Shown one piece after another: positions 51,474 through 62,745 of a stretch of 64,000 nt of DNA; position 1 is the stretch's first letter, and each line of letters starts with the position of its first letter. The notes below the pieces were generated by a model. The model had not been told where the DNA came from and searched no databases. It saw only the letters and a list, made by a program, of their open reading frames with translations. The stretch comes from Spodoptera frugiperda. Its lineage: Eukaryota > Arthropoda > Insecta > Lepidoptera > Noctuidae. The DNA lies in the NCBI RefSeq assembly GCF_023101765.2, contig NC_064224.1, positions 5,474,103 through 5,538,102 on the forward strand. The letters are read 5' to 3'. Position numbers and translations under genes: made by a program.

Positions 51474-52024
51474 AAGCCCTTATCATCAGACGATCAGTCT
51501 ACCTCCTATCTCACAATAAGAACAATGAAAAAAACCCTAATGTATTTTAGATGACTTTAATATTTATTTACCTTAAATTAAGTCTACAGATATGAGCCAG
51601 ACATGCTGTTGTAGTTATACACAAAATCCAGTTGTTTTGCGTCATAACTGCTGCTTACAAAAAATGTCGACCCGTCAATCTCTTACTGATTCTACCAGTT
51701 ACTAGTCGTTTTATGAATATACTTTTTTTCTATATAACTAGAAACTACTTTTTGCGTGACACACAGTTATTATTACATACAACACATTATGGTTGTGTCC
51801 TAGTAGTTTATGCGTGTGAAAAAGCAACAACGTATATGTTTTCGTGTGAAAAAAATAGGACAATTTTAATAGAAACTATGGTAATATATCTTGTTGTTTT
51901 ATTTACATAATATTTGGGGCATAAGTCTAAATCTGAACAATAAACATATTTATTAATTCTACGTATTACTTTATTATTTAGGAATCGAATTTGACCAAAG
52001 TATTATTTATGATTTCACACTCTG
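51474..52024. other. Unassigned AT-rich DNA
   Basis: Nothing recognised. Confidence 0.3.
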
Positions 52025-52315
52025 TGTGATATGTAAGCGTTAGGCGCTCGATAACGCGCGCTTACAACTACATGGATTTTACCATTTTACCATACATGTG
52101 ACATCACGCGCGACTAACGCGCGTTGGCATGTGAACGGCCTTTATTTATTAGTACAAGCTCCCCACAGCCTCCTAAATCGCTGCAACTCCTGTAAACGAG
52201 GACATACATTAGATAAAACCATAGAAACACCAGGATGATACGCACCTACTATATAAAATGAACGTAGTTGGAAACGCGCGCCTACCGCTTGCCATGTGAA
52301 CATAGGCTTAAAAAC
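52025..52315. mobile_element. MITE family Q region with nested repeat
   Basis: gcgttaggcgctcgataacg, cgcgactaacgcgcgttggc, atgtgaacggcc, then a 100-bp insert with the repeat shared with 33875 (gctgcaactcctgtaaacga), then gcgcgcctaccgcttgccat, gtgaacataggc. The (t)gNcatgtgaac end occurs twice, so either two Q elements or one Q interrupted by the other repeat. Confidence 0.5.
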
Positions 52316-53564
52316 TTCTTGATACCTTCTTCTTCTTCTTAGAAACAGAATACAATCACAAAAAGAGTACTGTTCAAACAAATTTCTAAGCCACAACTTA
52401 AGTTTTAAACTTCATAGATACCTAACACTCAAAGATGAATAAGAAGTTTCTTTTTAATGTTGTAAACAGACCAAAGAGTCTGGTGATGTGACCCTGATGG
52501 CATGGAATATTAATTTTATTTTAGTCCGAGCTGTCAGTGTGAAACGGAAACTGTTTATACATTTATTGAAAATGAGTGTTTTGTCAACTGGCGCTCTCTA
52601 AATACTTGTGGAGTGTAGCGAAATAGCGAGAGAATTTATGTAGGTACGTAATAACGTTTTCCTGGAATAATTTAGGTAGTAAAGATGAATTGAGTAGAAT
52701 TATTTTGAGTATATTAATATCTATAGGTAATTTTACACATCAAATAAATTTAGTTCTATCTGTGATTTACTCATATAATAAATAATAATCAATATCAACA
52801 AAACATAGTTAGATCTGAAAGTAATAAGCAATCATACGTCCATTTATAATTTATTCATCAAAAAAATCTTTACCTAGGTTTAGGCAGAATTGTTACTTTT
52901 ACAGAATGACATTGATTAAACAAACCGATTTGTAACATAATTAGCGTCATCTTTAAATACCTGAATATTCCTTTAACAGTATCTAATAAAATAGATTCAT
53001 TTAATAAATTTAACGTTGATTTGCAATCATTAAAATAATTCATTTCGTTGCTAGCTAATTATTACGGACGTACTGTAATTGGAAACGTTGAATCATTAAC
53101 AGCAATCGTTTCCTTACAAAATTAATGAAGGATTTATAATTTCCAAAATACCAGGGAAATATCGAAATCGTTCGAGTTTCATTTCATATTACTGGCGTTA
53201 AGTTACAGATAATTGATAAACGCTTCGGAAACAAAAGCCTCGATGAGCGATCTCAGCCGAATTTTACGGAGAAATTGAGCATTTCTCCTTAAGAAAATGT
53301 TATTAATTTACCGTTATTTTATTTCAAGGAATCACGATCCATTTGACGATAATGTGACACCAGTTTTATTTGTAAAAGTAAATAGGAGTAAATTGGGAAG
53401 TTATTCTAAACAAAACGCTTCAATATTTTCTGTTATTGGTTGATTGTTTGCAAGTTTAAATTAATAAATGAATTTCATATTTCATTCGAGGTTGTAATGG
53501 CAGTGGTTGGATGCGAAGATTTGAATGTCGAACTCATTTTGGGTAGTGGATCGAAACTTGTTTC
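52316..53564. other. Unassigned AT-rich DNA, 1.25 kb
   Basis: cttcttcttctt run near 52326; small ggagaaat...atttctcc hairpin at 53268-53288. Confidence 0.35.
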
Positions 53565-53637
53565 GACAATGATGGGCAGGCTTGATCGGAGTTATCCCAC
53601 GGTCTCAGAGAAAAATGTGAAACAACGCTTGCGAATT
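53565..53637 (-). repeat. Dispersed family D, 3' fragment
   Basis: gatgggcaggcttgatcgga, gttatcccacggtctcagag, tgtgaaacaacgcttgcg. Confidence 0.65.
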
Positions 53638-54037
53638 ATCTCATAAAATAATTACAATTTGGTCTAATGGTTTGGTAGTATATTGCTAAAAATCTAGTGG
53701 AACGTAGCTCATTTAGAATTGTAGCTTCCTTATATTTTATTCAATTATTACAGTCTTATGCAATTGGGAAAGTAGCTCAAATTTCACTGATCAAAGCTTA
53801 CTTTAAACTATTAAAACGATGTAATTTTCCGAACGAATCCACAGCTCACAACACAGCCCAGTCTAGCAAATAACGTAACATAGCTGTAGGTCGAACACGC
53901 TGTGTAATAGGATCCATGTAACCAGCACCACGGCCATCTAAATAGAGGAAGACTCAATTGATCTGTTAAGATGTCGCAAATTGAAACAACCGATCTAACT
54001 GCGCCTGAGTTGCGCGTTTCCATCAATTCCCTAGTAC
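53638..54037. other. Unassigned DNA
   Basis: Nothing recognised. Confidence 0.3.
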
Positions 54038-54190
54038 AGCGTTTCCCAAACCCGGAGCTGCGGACAACGTTAACGGGGAGGTTTTTAGTCAGTAAGAGTC
54101 TGACATTCCTCCCGCCTCACTCAAGGCGGGAGAAGTCATTGGATGATTCCCACCCCACCCCCAAAATTAAAATTAAATAAAGCGTTTCCC
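54038..54190 (+). mobile_element. Short C-family retroelement with 10-bp TSD
   Basis: agcgtttccc lies at 54038-54047 and 54181-54190; the body is 54048-54180. It starts aaacccggagctgcggacaa, then ggtttttagtcagtaagagt, ctcaaggcgggagaagtcat, tggatgattccc and an A-rich aaaattaaaattaaataa end. The start agrees with the other TSD-defined copies. Confidence 0.88.
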
Positions 54191-54212
54191 TAATGCGAAG
54201 TCGATACCATCC

Positions 54213-54328
54213 ATCCATCAGCCATCTCTATACCAAATTTCATCCAAATCCGTTCAGTAGTTTTGTCATGAAAGAGTAACAAACGTACGTTCTTGCAAAT
54301 TTTCGCAATTTATAATATTTAGGTAGGA
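54213..54328 (-). repeat. Helitron-like 5' part, minus strand
   Basis: Minus strand starts A|tcctacctaaatattataa at 54328, then actactgaacggatttggat, gaaatttggtatagagatgg. No 3' terminus; cut near 54213, just after the C insertion. Confidence 0.65.
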
Positions 54329-54580
54329 TTGTACTAACCAAACTAGCTTGGGTTTCATAATGTTTATTGGGTAATTTAGCGGTAGTATAAAAATTAGGGC
54401 CATGGCAGCACAATATTTGAGTAACACTGCCGTGGTACATAGTCTGTTGTATGCTACATGTAGTAATAGAGAGATAGCCATCGGCAAATTACTAGGTATT
54501 TAATTGTGCTACACAGATTGTGGCTATTGTTGGAATTGATATTATGCAGCAGTCATATTGTACTGAATTATTTGTTTTTT

Positions 54581-54724
54581 GAATTGTGCCCAGTATATGG
54601 CAATAGGCTTACCCCCTATTACATGGGACTATTAATGGTGAAAAGTGGGTGTACATTGTATAGCGGCATTACGTGCCGTAATGTGCATCTCTGCCTATCC
54701 CCTTCGGGGATAAAAGGCGTGAAG
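54581..54724 (+). repeat. SINE family A, 5'-truncated
   Basis: gaattgtgcccagtatatgg, caataggcttaccccctatt, acgtgccgtaatgtgcatct, ccccttcggggataaaaggc. Confidence 0.88.
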
Positions 54725-55839
54725 TTGTGTGTATTTACTTTTTTGGTTTTGTTAAGTCTGCGTTTGGCCACAAACCCGCTAGCTGCCAGAACGGCGAAAC
54801 GAAGATGTGGCCAAAGATGGAGCACACAGACTTAGAAAGTACCTATTCACTCTGACCTTGAAAAGACCCGGGTCGTATTTCACAGGAAAAATAGTAGCCG
54901 GCAGATTGTTCCATTCCGTGGCAGCACGGTATAGGAACGTGGTTTCTTATACTTTTAAACGATGTACTTTTTTATCTATGACATAATACAATGAATGTGG
55001 TGATAGCTAAATAAATATTATGTATCGATTGTAGCGTAGTAGATGGTGCTCTGAATTTCTTTTACCTTCTACTAGGTACTGTCGTGGTGACCATGAGGTT
55101 TGTGACATCCGCTTCTTATGTATGAGACCTACTAACGGCAAGTACCAATGTGACTTTTTCCAAGTCCTTTCTACGATTATTTAAACACCACTGACTAAAA
55201 CGAAATAAAATTTTACGTCTACTCATACCTACATCATTGACATAGTGAAAACCCAAGTTTAAAGATAGTCTAAGTAGAATTACGAAGATTATCACAATAG
55301 TAATTATTATAACAAACAACAATGTACAGTAAAACTAATCTACTCAATTCAATTTAAACTATAGACAAACTATTAATAATTACAATACGTGCACACAGCT
55401 ACACATCTCACTATACAAAACCAGCTTATCATGGTCTCGCTTTGTATAATCTTTTTACACGTACAAAGGTCAATTTATACTGGTTATATCGTAGTGTGCT
55501 AGTAAGGCAAGAACGAGGAAATTCAATGGGACATAATGAGCTATCGTAAAAACTTAATCGGAGTCACTATTATCTTGAGATAAATGTATTGATTTAATCA
55601 CATCCAATGGTAAGTGTTGTTTTGTAGTATCTGCAAGTGTATCTTCTAATTATGTTGATAACATTGTGTGTCGGTATGTTGTAATAATTATGATCGAGAT
55701 GATAGTGTGTTGATATTTTGTTTGGGCGGTGCATTTAATGCATTTCTTTGAATTATTTATTTTACTTCCTTGATTAACGAGTTTTTAGTATCGTGTTTAT
55801 CTGTCTATAAAATGGGTTGGCGCCATTTTTTCTTTTAAG
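54725..55839. other. Unassigned DNA, 1.1 kb
   Basis: 54750-54930 is slightly GC-richer (gaagatgtggccaaagatgg, cttgaaaagacccgggtcgt) and may be TE debris; the rest is AT-rich. Confidence 0.3.
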
Positions 55840-55978
55840 TGGTGAAAAATCTTCCTTTGATTTCTTCCGCTTTGGGCGAGGCGAGAGGGAGTTTCAGACT
55901 CTTACTGCCTAAAAACCATACCGTTCCTTCTCCTGCTTTTCGAGCCGGAGCCTCGGTAAACCCGCTAGGTAGTGCGTT
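55840..55978 (-). repeat. C-family element, minus strand
   Basis: ttctgcctaaaaaccatacc, gttccttctcctgcttttcg, agccggagcctcggtaaacc and cgctaggtag are antisense C sequence. It abuts Helitron-like sequence on the right and probably inserted into it. Confidence 0.8.
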
Positions 55979-56137
55979 TATCCTGTGGAATAAAAAGTGG
56001 CCTAAGTGTTGTTTCAGACCATAATCTGCCTCTGTTCCAAATGTCATCTCGATATCTTCACCCGTTTTGACATAAAGGAGTAACAAACACATAAACAAAC
56101 AAACATATAAACTTTCGCATTTATAATATTAGAAGGA
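55979..56137 (-). repeat. Helitron-like 5' part, minus strand
   Basis: Minus strand starts A|tccttctaatattataaa at 56137, then acgggtgaagatatcgagat, gacatttggaacagaggc, ccactttttattccac. Ends at the C element; the 3' remainder is not seen on the other side. Confidence 0.65.
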
Positions 56138-57036
56138 TGAGACTCGTTAAAAAACTTTACCTTGCCTGTGCTACTTCCATGTTAATGAGTGCATCTCTAG
56201 ACAAATAAACTGTAACATAAAGTGATGTTACGTTTTATTTATGACTTCTAGTGAATTTGGAACTACTTTTCACCACTTGCTAGAAATCGCAGTATTGAAT
56301 TATGTGTTTTAAAACCACTTTACTCTTTTTATTTCTCCAAAAAGACGAAGATTTATAGACTATTTATAGTTAACAAAAAGTAGTCTTTAAGTAAGACCTT
56401 TCATTTAAAGAAGTGTCTTTAAAACTGTTTTCGAAGAATTCCCACTTAGTACAATATCTTTAATATAGACTATACAGAGAACAGTCTCATCTTCTCCATT
56501 GACATTAACTAAAACTAGCCTAGAAACAAAATTGTCCACTAAATTAATATGAATTAGAACTATTTTAGAATAAACATCTTTAAGTTTGCGGCCTTAATTT
56601 GTAATTACATGTATTTCTAGATTATTCCGTACATTTGTTGGCACACTAAATGCTGAGCTTCTAAAAGCGCTCTTCTCCTTGAGAGATTAATTTGAGTGAC
56701 ATTTCCTTCTGAGTAATCTTTAGGGAGAGCAGAAATAAAATTTGTTTGTTTTTGTTAGGCGTCATTAACATTTAGCGAATGGCGTGGTAGTTTGTTACAG
56801 TTCTATTGGGCGCCATTTTTAAGTAGGTAAGTACTCATCCTAGGTGAAACAAGCGATTAGATATTTACTTCACTTTAACGATGTCCATGTTCTTTTGCTT
56901 TTTTTACATTACTGTGTACTGTAGATATGACTAAAGAAATGTATCCTTCGATGTCATTATAAGATTAGTATGTATATTTTTTTGATTCCATCTTGATAGC
57001 GAAATCTAGCGAAAATGGTCATAGGTAGTTTAAAAA
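56138..57036. other. Unassigned AT-rich DNA
   Basis: Nothing recognised. Confidence 0.35.
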
Positions 57037-57112
57037 TGTAGATTAGATTAGATAAAGAGTTTTCTAACTCTTTATTGTACACCATAAAAACACAAAGGAC
57101 AAATCTTAAGAA
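57037..57112. repeat. gatta repeat and small hairpin
   Basis: tagattagattagataaaga then ataaagagtt/aactctttat hairpin and tgtacaccataaaaacacaa. Resembles LINE/SINE 3' debris; class unknown. Confidence 0.35.
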
Positions 57113-57251
57113 ATTGATAGTACAATGGGCGGTCTTATCACTAAAAAACGATATTATAGATAACCTTTAGATGGATAAGCAGTAAGGGAAAACAGAGAAA
57201 ATGTATACTTCTCACAATTTTGTAGAGTTAACATTATCTCCAGTTATGGTA

Positions 57252-57520
57252 GCTTGCCGCCCGACTAGAACCAGGCACGGGCGTGCGGCGCGTCGCGTTT
57301 CGTGTGCACCACAAAGAGACATTAGACCACCACAGATATGGGGCTCAGTAGGACTGAGATGTCTGATTCAGAGCTGTGGACTAGCTAGTGGGTTTACGGG
57401 GGCTCCAGCTCGAAAAGCAGGAGTAGAAACGGGGTGGTTATTATTCAGTAAGAGTTTGACACTCCCTCATGCCTCGCCCAAGGCGGGAAAACTCATTGGA
57501 TGATATTCCCCCTCTAAAAA
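57252..57520 (+). mobile_element. Long C-family retroelement copy
   Basis: cttgccgcccgactagaacc, ggcgcgtcgcgtttcgtgtg, caaagagacattagaccacc, acagatatggggctcagtag, then the C region (ggggctccagctcgaaaagc, gtggttattattcagtaaga, tggatgatattccccctc) and an A-rich tail. Colinear with the 3' UTR of the LINE copy at 46205-46995. Confidence 0.85.
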
Positions 57521-58871
57521 AAAGCATTACAGTATGAAAATATTACCACAAACACTAATTGAATGAATGAATGAAGGGAAGCGAATCAATAATTATAAAC
57601 ATAAACATCCGCCCTACAAGACTGTTAACTCTTAATGGTTCAATTCCATCATCCAATTCATCAATACGCACTTCTTTAATCTGCACAAAATTGTATTTAC
57701 TTCACTCTTATTAGTATTGAAAACTTGAACTGTTACAACGTCTGTCAACATTATCTGATGTTAAATCAACTAGATGATTGGCAACCGTTGCTCCTCTTTT
57801 ATAAACTCTTTCATTTAATTCATAACTCACTTCTATCCATTCAGATGTTTTAATAAAAACGAATAAACAAACGTCTTTTGATGTTTTTTCATTAGTTACA
57901 ACTTAAACAGATTCAATTTGTTTAGGTAAACGTTATAGTACCACTTCGTAATATCTCTTTTTTTCATAGAAAAAATAAATTGATTTTCATTACTGTCAAC
58001 GAAGATAAATTACGTATAAAACGCGAATTCTATTTATGTTTCGTTTTTTTTTTCAGAGGTCAATTTTGGACCTCCTTTGTGTTTTTTTTTTTAGAACGTC
58101 TGTCATGTCATGTTATTGTTGAAAAGCGTTTTATTTTGTTATAAAAATTAAATCCTTTTTTATATATTATTACTCTTAACTTTAGGATTCTGTTGCTAAT
58201 TGAATTAAGCTTTTAAATCTTTTATGTAACACATGGTGATTCTAGAATTGTTATTGTCATGCTTTAAATTCCCGTTTAATTTGAAGGAAAATAATAATAC
58301 GTGTCTAATATTTTAAAATAACATACAAGACGGACATTAAAATATAAATTAGTCATCTATCCTATTGCTTTTTTAAATTAATTTGGTTACTATAGAATAG
58401 TTAAAGTAATCATTAAATGTTTCAGAGTACTATAATCTTTTAGATTTTAGAATTTGTTGTAGATAGTAACAGTGTCTATAACATCAAAACTATAGATTAT
58501 TCTAATGACAGTTATGAAAGTGGGCGTGTTCAGCCTACGCATTGACGAAAACAAAATATTCTACTGCCTTATTATATTATCCAATTATCCTACTTGAATC
58601 TCAATTAGCTTAGTATACTTAAATATATCTCATTTGATATTTATTTGGATTTCAATATTCAAATTCATAACTTTAGTATTCCGTCTGTTACCTTCATTGC
58701 TAAGACCAAGTTTATACTTTTTATTACGCTCGAAGTGATCGGGATAACGAAGCCGTGAATGTTTGGGATTACTCACAGAATTTCTTATATTTTTGCATTT
58801 ACTTTAGTATACTAGACAGTTTTAGGGTTGCTGTATGACTTGAGAATTTCTTGATTAAATAGGGATGATGA
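57521..58871. other. Unassigned AT-rich DNA, 1.35 kb
   Basis: gaatgaatgaatgaa near 57556; otherwise nothing. Confidence 0.35.
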
Positions 58872-59100
58872 CGATGGTATGAAAATTAAGAATGTAATTT
58901 TATTAGTCTGTCGGTTAGGTAATGAAAAAATATTAGACACGTTTTTTTTTTTGTTTTGTCACATATTATAACAAAACTTGGATAGAAGTTTAGGAGTGGG
59001 ACCAAATACCTACGTCATTTCTACGTATGAAACGTACGTAGAACCTCACGCGATATTTCAAATCGATATATTATCTTCGAAAGAATTTTTGTAAGAAAAT
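58872..59100 (+). repeat. Unknown repeat family K, copy 3
   Basis: ggtatgaaaattaagaatgt, agtctgtcggttaggtaatg, agaagtttaggagtgggacc, cctacgtcatttctacgtat, acctcacgcgatatttcaaa, tcgatatattatcttcgaaa. Confidence 0.72.
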
Positions 59101-59394
59101 AATAAATACAATCAGAGACTCAGTGAGCCAAAATTATTTGCTGTTTGTTTTATTGTTATCTTATTAGGTATTTTCTTTTTTGAACATTACTATTGTAGCT
59201 GAAACTCAATACTGGCTTTCAGAAATGAGAAAAGTGCTTTTAATAATAACTGTTGGTTCTAAATAGGTATAGCCATTATCACCATTATTATAACATAGCA
59301 ACAAGAACAATTAAAAGTTCTCACGGATAGCATAAAAAATTAACAAAAACTAACTAATGTGAATTTAAAAGCTAAAGTATATTATGAAGTAATA

Positions 59395-59577
59395 AATAAT
59401 TATAAATGTGTTTTTTTGTGAGTTTGTGTATTTGTGTGTATGTTTGTTACTTAATCACGTCAGAATGGCTGAAGAGATCGGGATCAAATTTAAAACTGGT
59501 GTAGATTATGGTCTAGAATATCACAAATGACACTTTTTACCCTAGGGGCCGCTGGCGCAACGGCTGGCAGAATCTAG
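59395..59577 (+). repeat. Helitron-like element, 3' complete
   Basis: acgtcagaatggctgaagag, atcgggatcaaatttaaaac, gtagattatggtctagaata, then ggctggcagaatctag before T. The 5' TC end is not readable. Confidence 0.6.
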
Positions 59578-60075
59578 TAATAAATAATGGATACATTCCC
59601 TGTTATATTTTTTATGTAAATAATCATTAAATGTTAATTTTAATAAAAAATTACGAAATATGTAAGTTAAATTTGAAGGAAACCCTTTCATAACCATCAC
59701 TTATTTTTGTCCCAACACAAGAATTATCGGGCACTACCAATATTATTATTACAAAACAAAAGCAATACCACTTAAATATATTCTTAAACAATTTCCTAAG
59801 ATACCAGTTTATGCAAATATCGATGGATCATCCGATTCATAATTCGATTTTGTTGGAAAACTATGCAAATGTGAGGACCGGATACTTGATTATTTAATTA
59901 TCATGTTTAGTTATCATTGCGTATTCAAATGGTCACAAGATAACAAATATGTGACTTAATTTACACTAGAATGCTGAGTGGTTATCGGAAACGGCTTGTT
60001 TAATGAACTTGGATTGAAAGAAGGTAACACATAAACCATATAGATGATGGAATTGGAAAAGTTGATGAAGAAAGT
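59578..60075. other. Unassigned AT-rich DNA
   Basis: Nothing recognised. Confidence 0.3.
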
Positions 60076-60235
60076 AAAGTAAATAATTATTGATCCTGAG
60101 CTGCGGACTGCTCAAAGGCAGGAGTAGGAACGAGGTGGTTTGTAGTCAGTAAGAGTATACAACTTCCTGTCGCTTCACCCAAAATTGGAGAAGATACTGG
60201 ATGATTTTCCTCTCTTACGAAAAGTAAATAATCAT
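60076..60235 (+). mobile_element. Short C-family retroelement with 15-bp TSD
   Basis: aaagtaaataattat (60076-60090) and aaagtaaataatcat (60221-60235), one mismatch; body 60091-60220. Starts tgatcctgagctgcggactg, then gtggtttgtagtcagtaaga, cttcacccaaaattggagaa, ctggatgattttcctctc. Confidence 0.9.
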
Positions 60236-60820
60236 AAAATATTGAGTTTTTATAATGACAGTGATATGTCCGTCTGTCTCTCTCATTGATGGTGGATACT
60301 ATAAGGTCTCAACATAAAAACTAGGACGATAAAGAGTTGAAGGACAAATACGAAATTGAAGAATTTATAACAGTTATATAATTCATTAATGTAAAAGATA
60401 ACAGAGTAAATCTTATGTTATGTAAAGAAGAATTTTAAGAATACGCGCGATTAAAAGGCAAGACTAATTTTACTCTCTCTTATAAGTAATTAATACAAAC
60501 TAATAACTAATTAACACAAGCTCTTCTTAGAAATACAACACATAGCAACCAAAAAAAATAATTTAAATAGTAAATGTAGCATTATCTGCTTTAAATTAAA
60601 TAATGTTGGTATATTCATGTGTACTTAAAATACAGTAAATAATATTGTTGTATACGTTGACGACACTCTACACGGCCTCCACACTGTCCAAATGACCGAA
60701 TTTGCTATTTAAATATATTATTATACAAAGCAAAACTCAATTTAAATATGTAATCGCAGCTGTGTAGTCCGGTTTTTAGTGATCATTTCCAAAATCGTAA
60801 CTTCTGATAACGCAGTTACA
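60236..60820. other. Unassigned AT-rich DNA
   Basis: Nothing recognised. Confidence 0.3.
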
Positions 60821-61109
60821 AAGTTCATATATCGTCACGCCCTTTATCTCCGAAAGGGTAGGCAGAGGTGCTCATTATGGCACGTAATGCCACCGTATAA
60901 TAATATACACCCACTTTTCACAATTTTATTTATGTTGTAATAGGGGTTGAGCTTATAGCCATATACCGGACACATTTCCAGACTCCATGCTACTACTGAC
61001 CGAAAATACCCCAGCAATACTTCGCCCGACCCGGGAATCGAACCCGAGACCCCTTGCCCAGCAGTAGCACTTGCAAGCACTCGGCCAACTAGGTAGTCAC
61101 GAAGTTCAT
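60821..61109 (-). mobile_element. SINE family A, minus strand, with 8-bp TSD
   Basis: aagttcat at 60821-60828 and 61102-61109; body 60829-61101. The B box is intact (antisense gggaatcgaacccgagaccc) and the head is gactacctagttggccgagt. One of the better-preserved tRNA-like heads in the window. Confidence 0.88.
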
Positions 61110-62554
61110 TGGTGTATTAATTTCATCATCTATGCGTTCTGTGTGAAACAATACTGCTTCAACAATTATCATCACAGCTGGTACGAGAAAATGACCAACC
61201 TATTGTGTTAACGTTTGAGAAATGACTGCCATTGTGTTGTCCAGTATTAAATCCTCTCCTCCTATAAATTCATCGTCTGCAGCCTTTTGTGATTTAAATA
61301 CTTCTATATCTTTTTAAAATTTACCGTCTACTATTTAATCTTTGTGTTTTTCTTTTATGCCTTTGTTATTATCAATATTTTATTTAAATTACAGTTCGTA
61401 CCCAAGGTGTTGCTACTTTACATTAATGTATTCGGTGAATAAATTATTATTTTTACGCTTACACACACCTTTGGCTTCTTGGTTTATAGTATGCGTGTTA
61501 TTCTAATTTGAATTTACGTTACTGCAATCTATAAACATTTTTTTTGTTAATTTAAATGTGAATAAACTTTTCATTCAGTCACTATTTGTAATTGTTTCAT
61601 TTGGCTTAGGTTAGGTTCATGATTCAAACATTCCATTAAAAATAAAAACACTAAAGGAAAAATTAAACACATGTATATTTAATTTATCTTCATCTGATAA
61701 CAAATAATCGAATTATGATCGTGATGATAAAACATAATTTACTAACACATTTAATAATGTTTTTGATTTCGCTAAACCAGAAGAACAAACTCAATTATAA
61801 ATTGAAAACGATGATATCGTACGATATTACAAGTATTGCAATCTGAAAATCAGAAATAGCCTTGAAGTAAATGCGACGAATATCGATAAATCAATAAGTA
61901 TCGATACTCGTTTCTAACAATCTATATCGATTTACGTCAAAAACAGAAGTAAATGTGTTTCCCCATATTGATAGGAATCTTAGTAATCTTTTCAATGATA
62001 AAATCACTCAGGCACATGTCCTCTGTTGGACCATTGATAACACTCTGATTTTACATTTTACACTGATGATTGATCGGTCCCATTCATAATGTCATACATA
62101 GGTGCTAATAATAGTTTTATATTGATAAAATATTATTTCCTTTCTTTTCTCTGGTTTTTGTACATTTTATCATATTTTGAATCATTCTTCTCTCACTGTG
62201 ATGTGTCGTGTGAATTTATAAGTGCGCTTACAAAAAATTCAAGTGTGGAGCCACGTTTTTTTAATCTTTATCTTTTCGAAAAAAATCGAGTAGTTGTTCT
62301 TATCTCTTGTCTATTCTGGTTATCTTCACGCTACTGTCGTTTAGCTTATCATTAAGACTTGTACAAATAATAAAAATGTTGGAACAGATGACTTGTTTGG
62401 AATTCCAGATATGTATCTGGATTTTTATAACTGGTATATTATAATATATATTTTGTTTCATATTAAGGCTATAAAAATATGAAAATTAAGAAAAAATATG
62501 CTCTTTGTATATTCCATATCTGACGCCTAGCAACCGAAGTGATACGACGGATAA
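61110..62554. other. Unassigned AT-rich DNA, 1.45 kb
   Basis: atcgatnnn words near 61880-61930; an 88-codon frame at 62089 is AT-driven and not called. Confidence 0.3.
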
Positions 62555-62745
62555 TCTATTATATAAAAATAAGTCGGGTTTTCCTTCCTGACGCTATAAC
62601 TCCAGAACGCACGAAGCGATTTCCACGGTTTTGCTTTCGTTGGTCCCGGGCTCCGAGAGGTTTATAGCAAAGAAAATTCAAGAAAGGAAAGCAGGAAAAT
62701 ATGGTGGAAAACAATCATTGGTGGCGAAACGAAGTTCGCCGAGTT
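62555..62745 (+). repeat. Helitron-like element, third subfamily
   Basis: Starts A|tctattatataaaaataag, then tcgggttttccttcctgacg, ctataactccagaacgcacg, gcgatttccacggttttgct, ggtggcgaaacgaagttcgc. The expected CTAG end is degraded. Confidence 0.6.

Noticed and set aside
57201..57503. 100-codon plus-strand frame
   Set aside because: Lies on a C-family LINE 3' UTR copy.
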